A stretch of 34,456 bases of DNA, taken from NCBI GenBank assembly GCA_934454005.1, contig CAKSGI010000002.1, forward strand, positions 1 to 34,456, written 5' to 3'. This document shows, one piece after another, positions 33,285-34,456 of this stretch (position 1 is the stretch's first letter; every line of letters begins with the position of its first letter). The position numbers and the translations under genes are program-made. The notes under the pieces are model-generated. The model had not been told where the DNA came from, did no database searches, and worked only from the letters and a program-made list of their open reading frames with translations. This DNA comes from an uncultured Eubacteriales bacterium. Lineage in GTDB: Bacteria; Bacillota_A; Clostridia; Oscillospirales; Acutalibacteraceae.

Positions 33285-34370
33285 TTAGAATAAATTATCA
33301 AAAAAATCATCATTAAATATATCTTCTATATTTTCTTTTTCTTCTGGTTTATTTTCAACAACCACATCTTTTCTTTTTGTTTCTTGAGTTTTCCCTATAT
33401 CTACAATTAAATCTAAATCGTTTTGGTTGACATTCAAAGACGTTTCTTTTATTTTTCTTTTTGCTATTAATTCTTGCATTAAATCGTCGGCTAATTGTTT
33501 AGGCAAAGACATTCCTGATAAAAAGATTAGGTTTTCAAAATTATTATAACCTTCATAAAACACATCTGTAACATTGATAGAATCTTTTATATCTTCTATA
33601 TCATAAGTATCATCTTTCAAAGATGCACCAGCATATGAACATATATTCCCTTCACTTGTATAGTAAATACTATCATTAATTGCTTTTCTTATAGCCAATT
33701 GTACATCGTTGAATTTTTCTTTCAGTTTTAACATCATCCTGCAACCTTGTGCATTATTTAAGTTTATCAAATCTTCAATATCTATTATTCCATTTACATT
33801 GGGATTACTTACTTTCCAACTCATTAATATATCTTCTGCTAATTCTTCGTTAATTTCTAGTTTACTATTTCTCTTATCATTATCTACAAAAGTAATTGAA
33901 TTTATAATCTTTCTTATTTTTATCAATTCATTCCATAACTCCAACGAGTTCTCTAATCCTCTTATAGACTCTCCTAACGCTGGTTTTATTAATATTAGAT
34001 TTACAGTTATGTTTGGTTTGAATTTTTTAATCATTGCGGTTAAAGTAGTTATTGATCCTCCACCAGAACCACCAGCCATACTTGAAACTATATTTATAGT
34101 ATTTATCATATGCATCCTATCAATCATACTTAGTAATGTTGTATAATTTTCTTGCATTATCTCTTTAGATTTATCTCTATTTTTTCCTGTTCCTGATGTA
34201 GTATTTGGAACAAATATATTTTTCCCAACTTTTGCATTCTTTAAGTTAGCCATATCTACATAGGCAGTATTGTAAAAGAAAGCGTTTATCATTTTACTTT
34301 TTCCTGCCAAAGTATCAACTATATTATTTCCTGCTTGTCCCATTCCTATAAAAAGTGTATTTGCCAACAT
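33285..34370 (-). CDS. tubZ: TubZ/PhuZ-family phage tubulin GTPase
   Basis: 361-aa tubulin/FtsZ-like GTPase, the same size class as TubZ of C. botulinum phage c-st. N-terminal nucleotide motif IGMGQAGNN (8-16); T4 signature AGGSGGGS (99-106); a T7-like segment IIDIEDLINLNNAQG that would complete the GTPase site in the filament; a C-terminal linker and an acidic tail ending in DIFNDDFFDNLF, typical of these proteins. TubZ forms treadmilling filaments that pull plasmid-like phage genomes apart with TubR and the tubC centromere; PhuZ centres replicating phage. The window ends 86 nt upstream of the start, so a tubR partner may lie just outside. Followed by its own terminator. Confidence 0.9.
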   Translation of the reverse strand: MLANTLFIGMGQAGNNIVDTLAGKSKMINAFFYNTAYVDMANLKNAKVGKNIFVPNTTSGTGKNRDKSKEIMQENYTTLLSMIDRMHMINTINIVSSMAGGSGGGSITTLTAMIKKFKPNITVNLILIKPALGESIRGLENSLELWNELIKIRKIINSITFVDNDKRNSKLEINEELAEDILMSWKVSNPNVNGIIDIEDLINLNNAQGCRMMLKLKEKFNDVQLAIRKAINDSIYYTSEGNICSYAGASLKDDTYDIEDIKDSINVTDVFYEGYNNFENLIFLSGMSLPKQLADDLMQELIAKRKIKETSLNVNQNDLDLIVDIGKTQETKRKDVVVENKPEEKENIEDIFNDDFFDNLF

Positions 34371-34385
34371 ATTAAATTCCTGCTA

Positions 34386-34419
34386 CTCAAAATATGGACA
34401 AATATACTTCCATATTGAG
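34386..34419 (-). promoter_or_regulatory. Inverted repeat in tubZ leader
   Basis: CTCAAAATATGG and CCATATTGAG (two-base length difference) flank 12 nt, just upstream of the tubZ ribosome site (AGCAGGA). It could be an operator, an attenuator hairpin or the end of the preceding transcript unit. Confidence 0.4.
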
Positions 34420-34456
34420 AATTTTCCTTCTTCAACGTGTCTTGTTTTGCTTAAAA

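Noticed and set aside
1..34456. Plus-strand ORFs of 60-145 codons
   Set aside because: All lie opposite convincing minus-strand genes or introns, lack ribosome sites and have hydrophobic, low-complexity products expected from the reverse complement of AT-rich genes.
1..34456. CRISPR arrays and tRNA genes
   Set aside because: I saw no regularly spaced repeat array and no cloverleaf with a GTTC-type arm while reading; the repeats found are pairs only.

Overview
The window is AT-rich DNA in which every convincing gene lies on the minus strand, so read each module from high to low coordinates. Low GC, AGGAGG-type ribosome sites and the protein families point to a large phage, or plasmid-like prophage, of a Clostridium-like Firmicute. 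The gene order recalls the SPbeta yon/yom late block and the tubulin-bearing C. botulinum phage c-st. That affinity is inferred from protein features and gene order, not from a search.

Layout from the right end: (1) 33285-34370, a TubZ/PhuZ-type tubulin GTPase with a terminator. (2) 33204-29686, a good sigma70 promoter, a structured leader, a 56-aa ORF and then a large single-chain RNA polymerase of the YonO / cellular RdRP-like two-barrel family. The polymerase gene is split by a group I intron inside its catalytic DFDGD motif. (3) 29376-27238, an HU-like protein, a YonK-like small protein, a decayed TnpB tail and a calcineurin-like phosphoesterase. (4) 27211-24921, small accessory genes and a ~550-nt, highly structured, pseudoknot-containing RNA that ends in a terminator (ROOL/GOLLD-class candidate). 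(5) 24930-24134, a gene-poor region with three multi-tier hairpins, a conserved 27-nt hairpin repeated twice, two ~22-bp iterons and long palindromes. (6) 24133-11838, the packaging and head module: GIY-YIG homing endonuclease, putative small terminase, TerL, portal, protease/scaffold, decoration-like protein, major capsid protein and head-tail connectors. (7) 11784-56, the tail module: tail tube (one group I intron), putative chaperone, gp10-like protein, tape measure protein and Dit-like protein.

The main result is the tape measure gene. By matching P1 pairings (exon ...U paired with intron G...), terminal intron G residues, P7 pairings and reading frame, I reconstruct six exons separated by five group I introns over 538-9393. 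Two of the exons are micro-exons of 10 nt and 27 nt. The joined coding sequence is 5709 nt (1902 aa) with frame kept throughout, and it restores the conserved tape-measure segment KYMG-MAG-W-NAQSMMEG-L-PSV. With the tail-tube and RNA polymerase introns, seven group I introns occur in 34 kb. One carries an intact EDxHD-type homing endonuclease and another carries a fragment of a related one. Virion length and late transcription should therefore both depend on RNA splicing.
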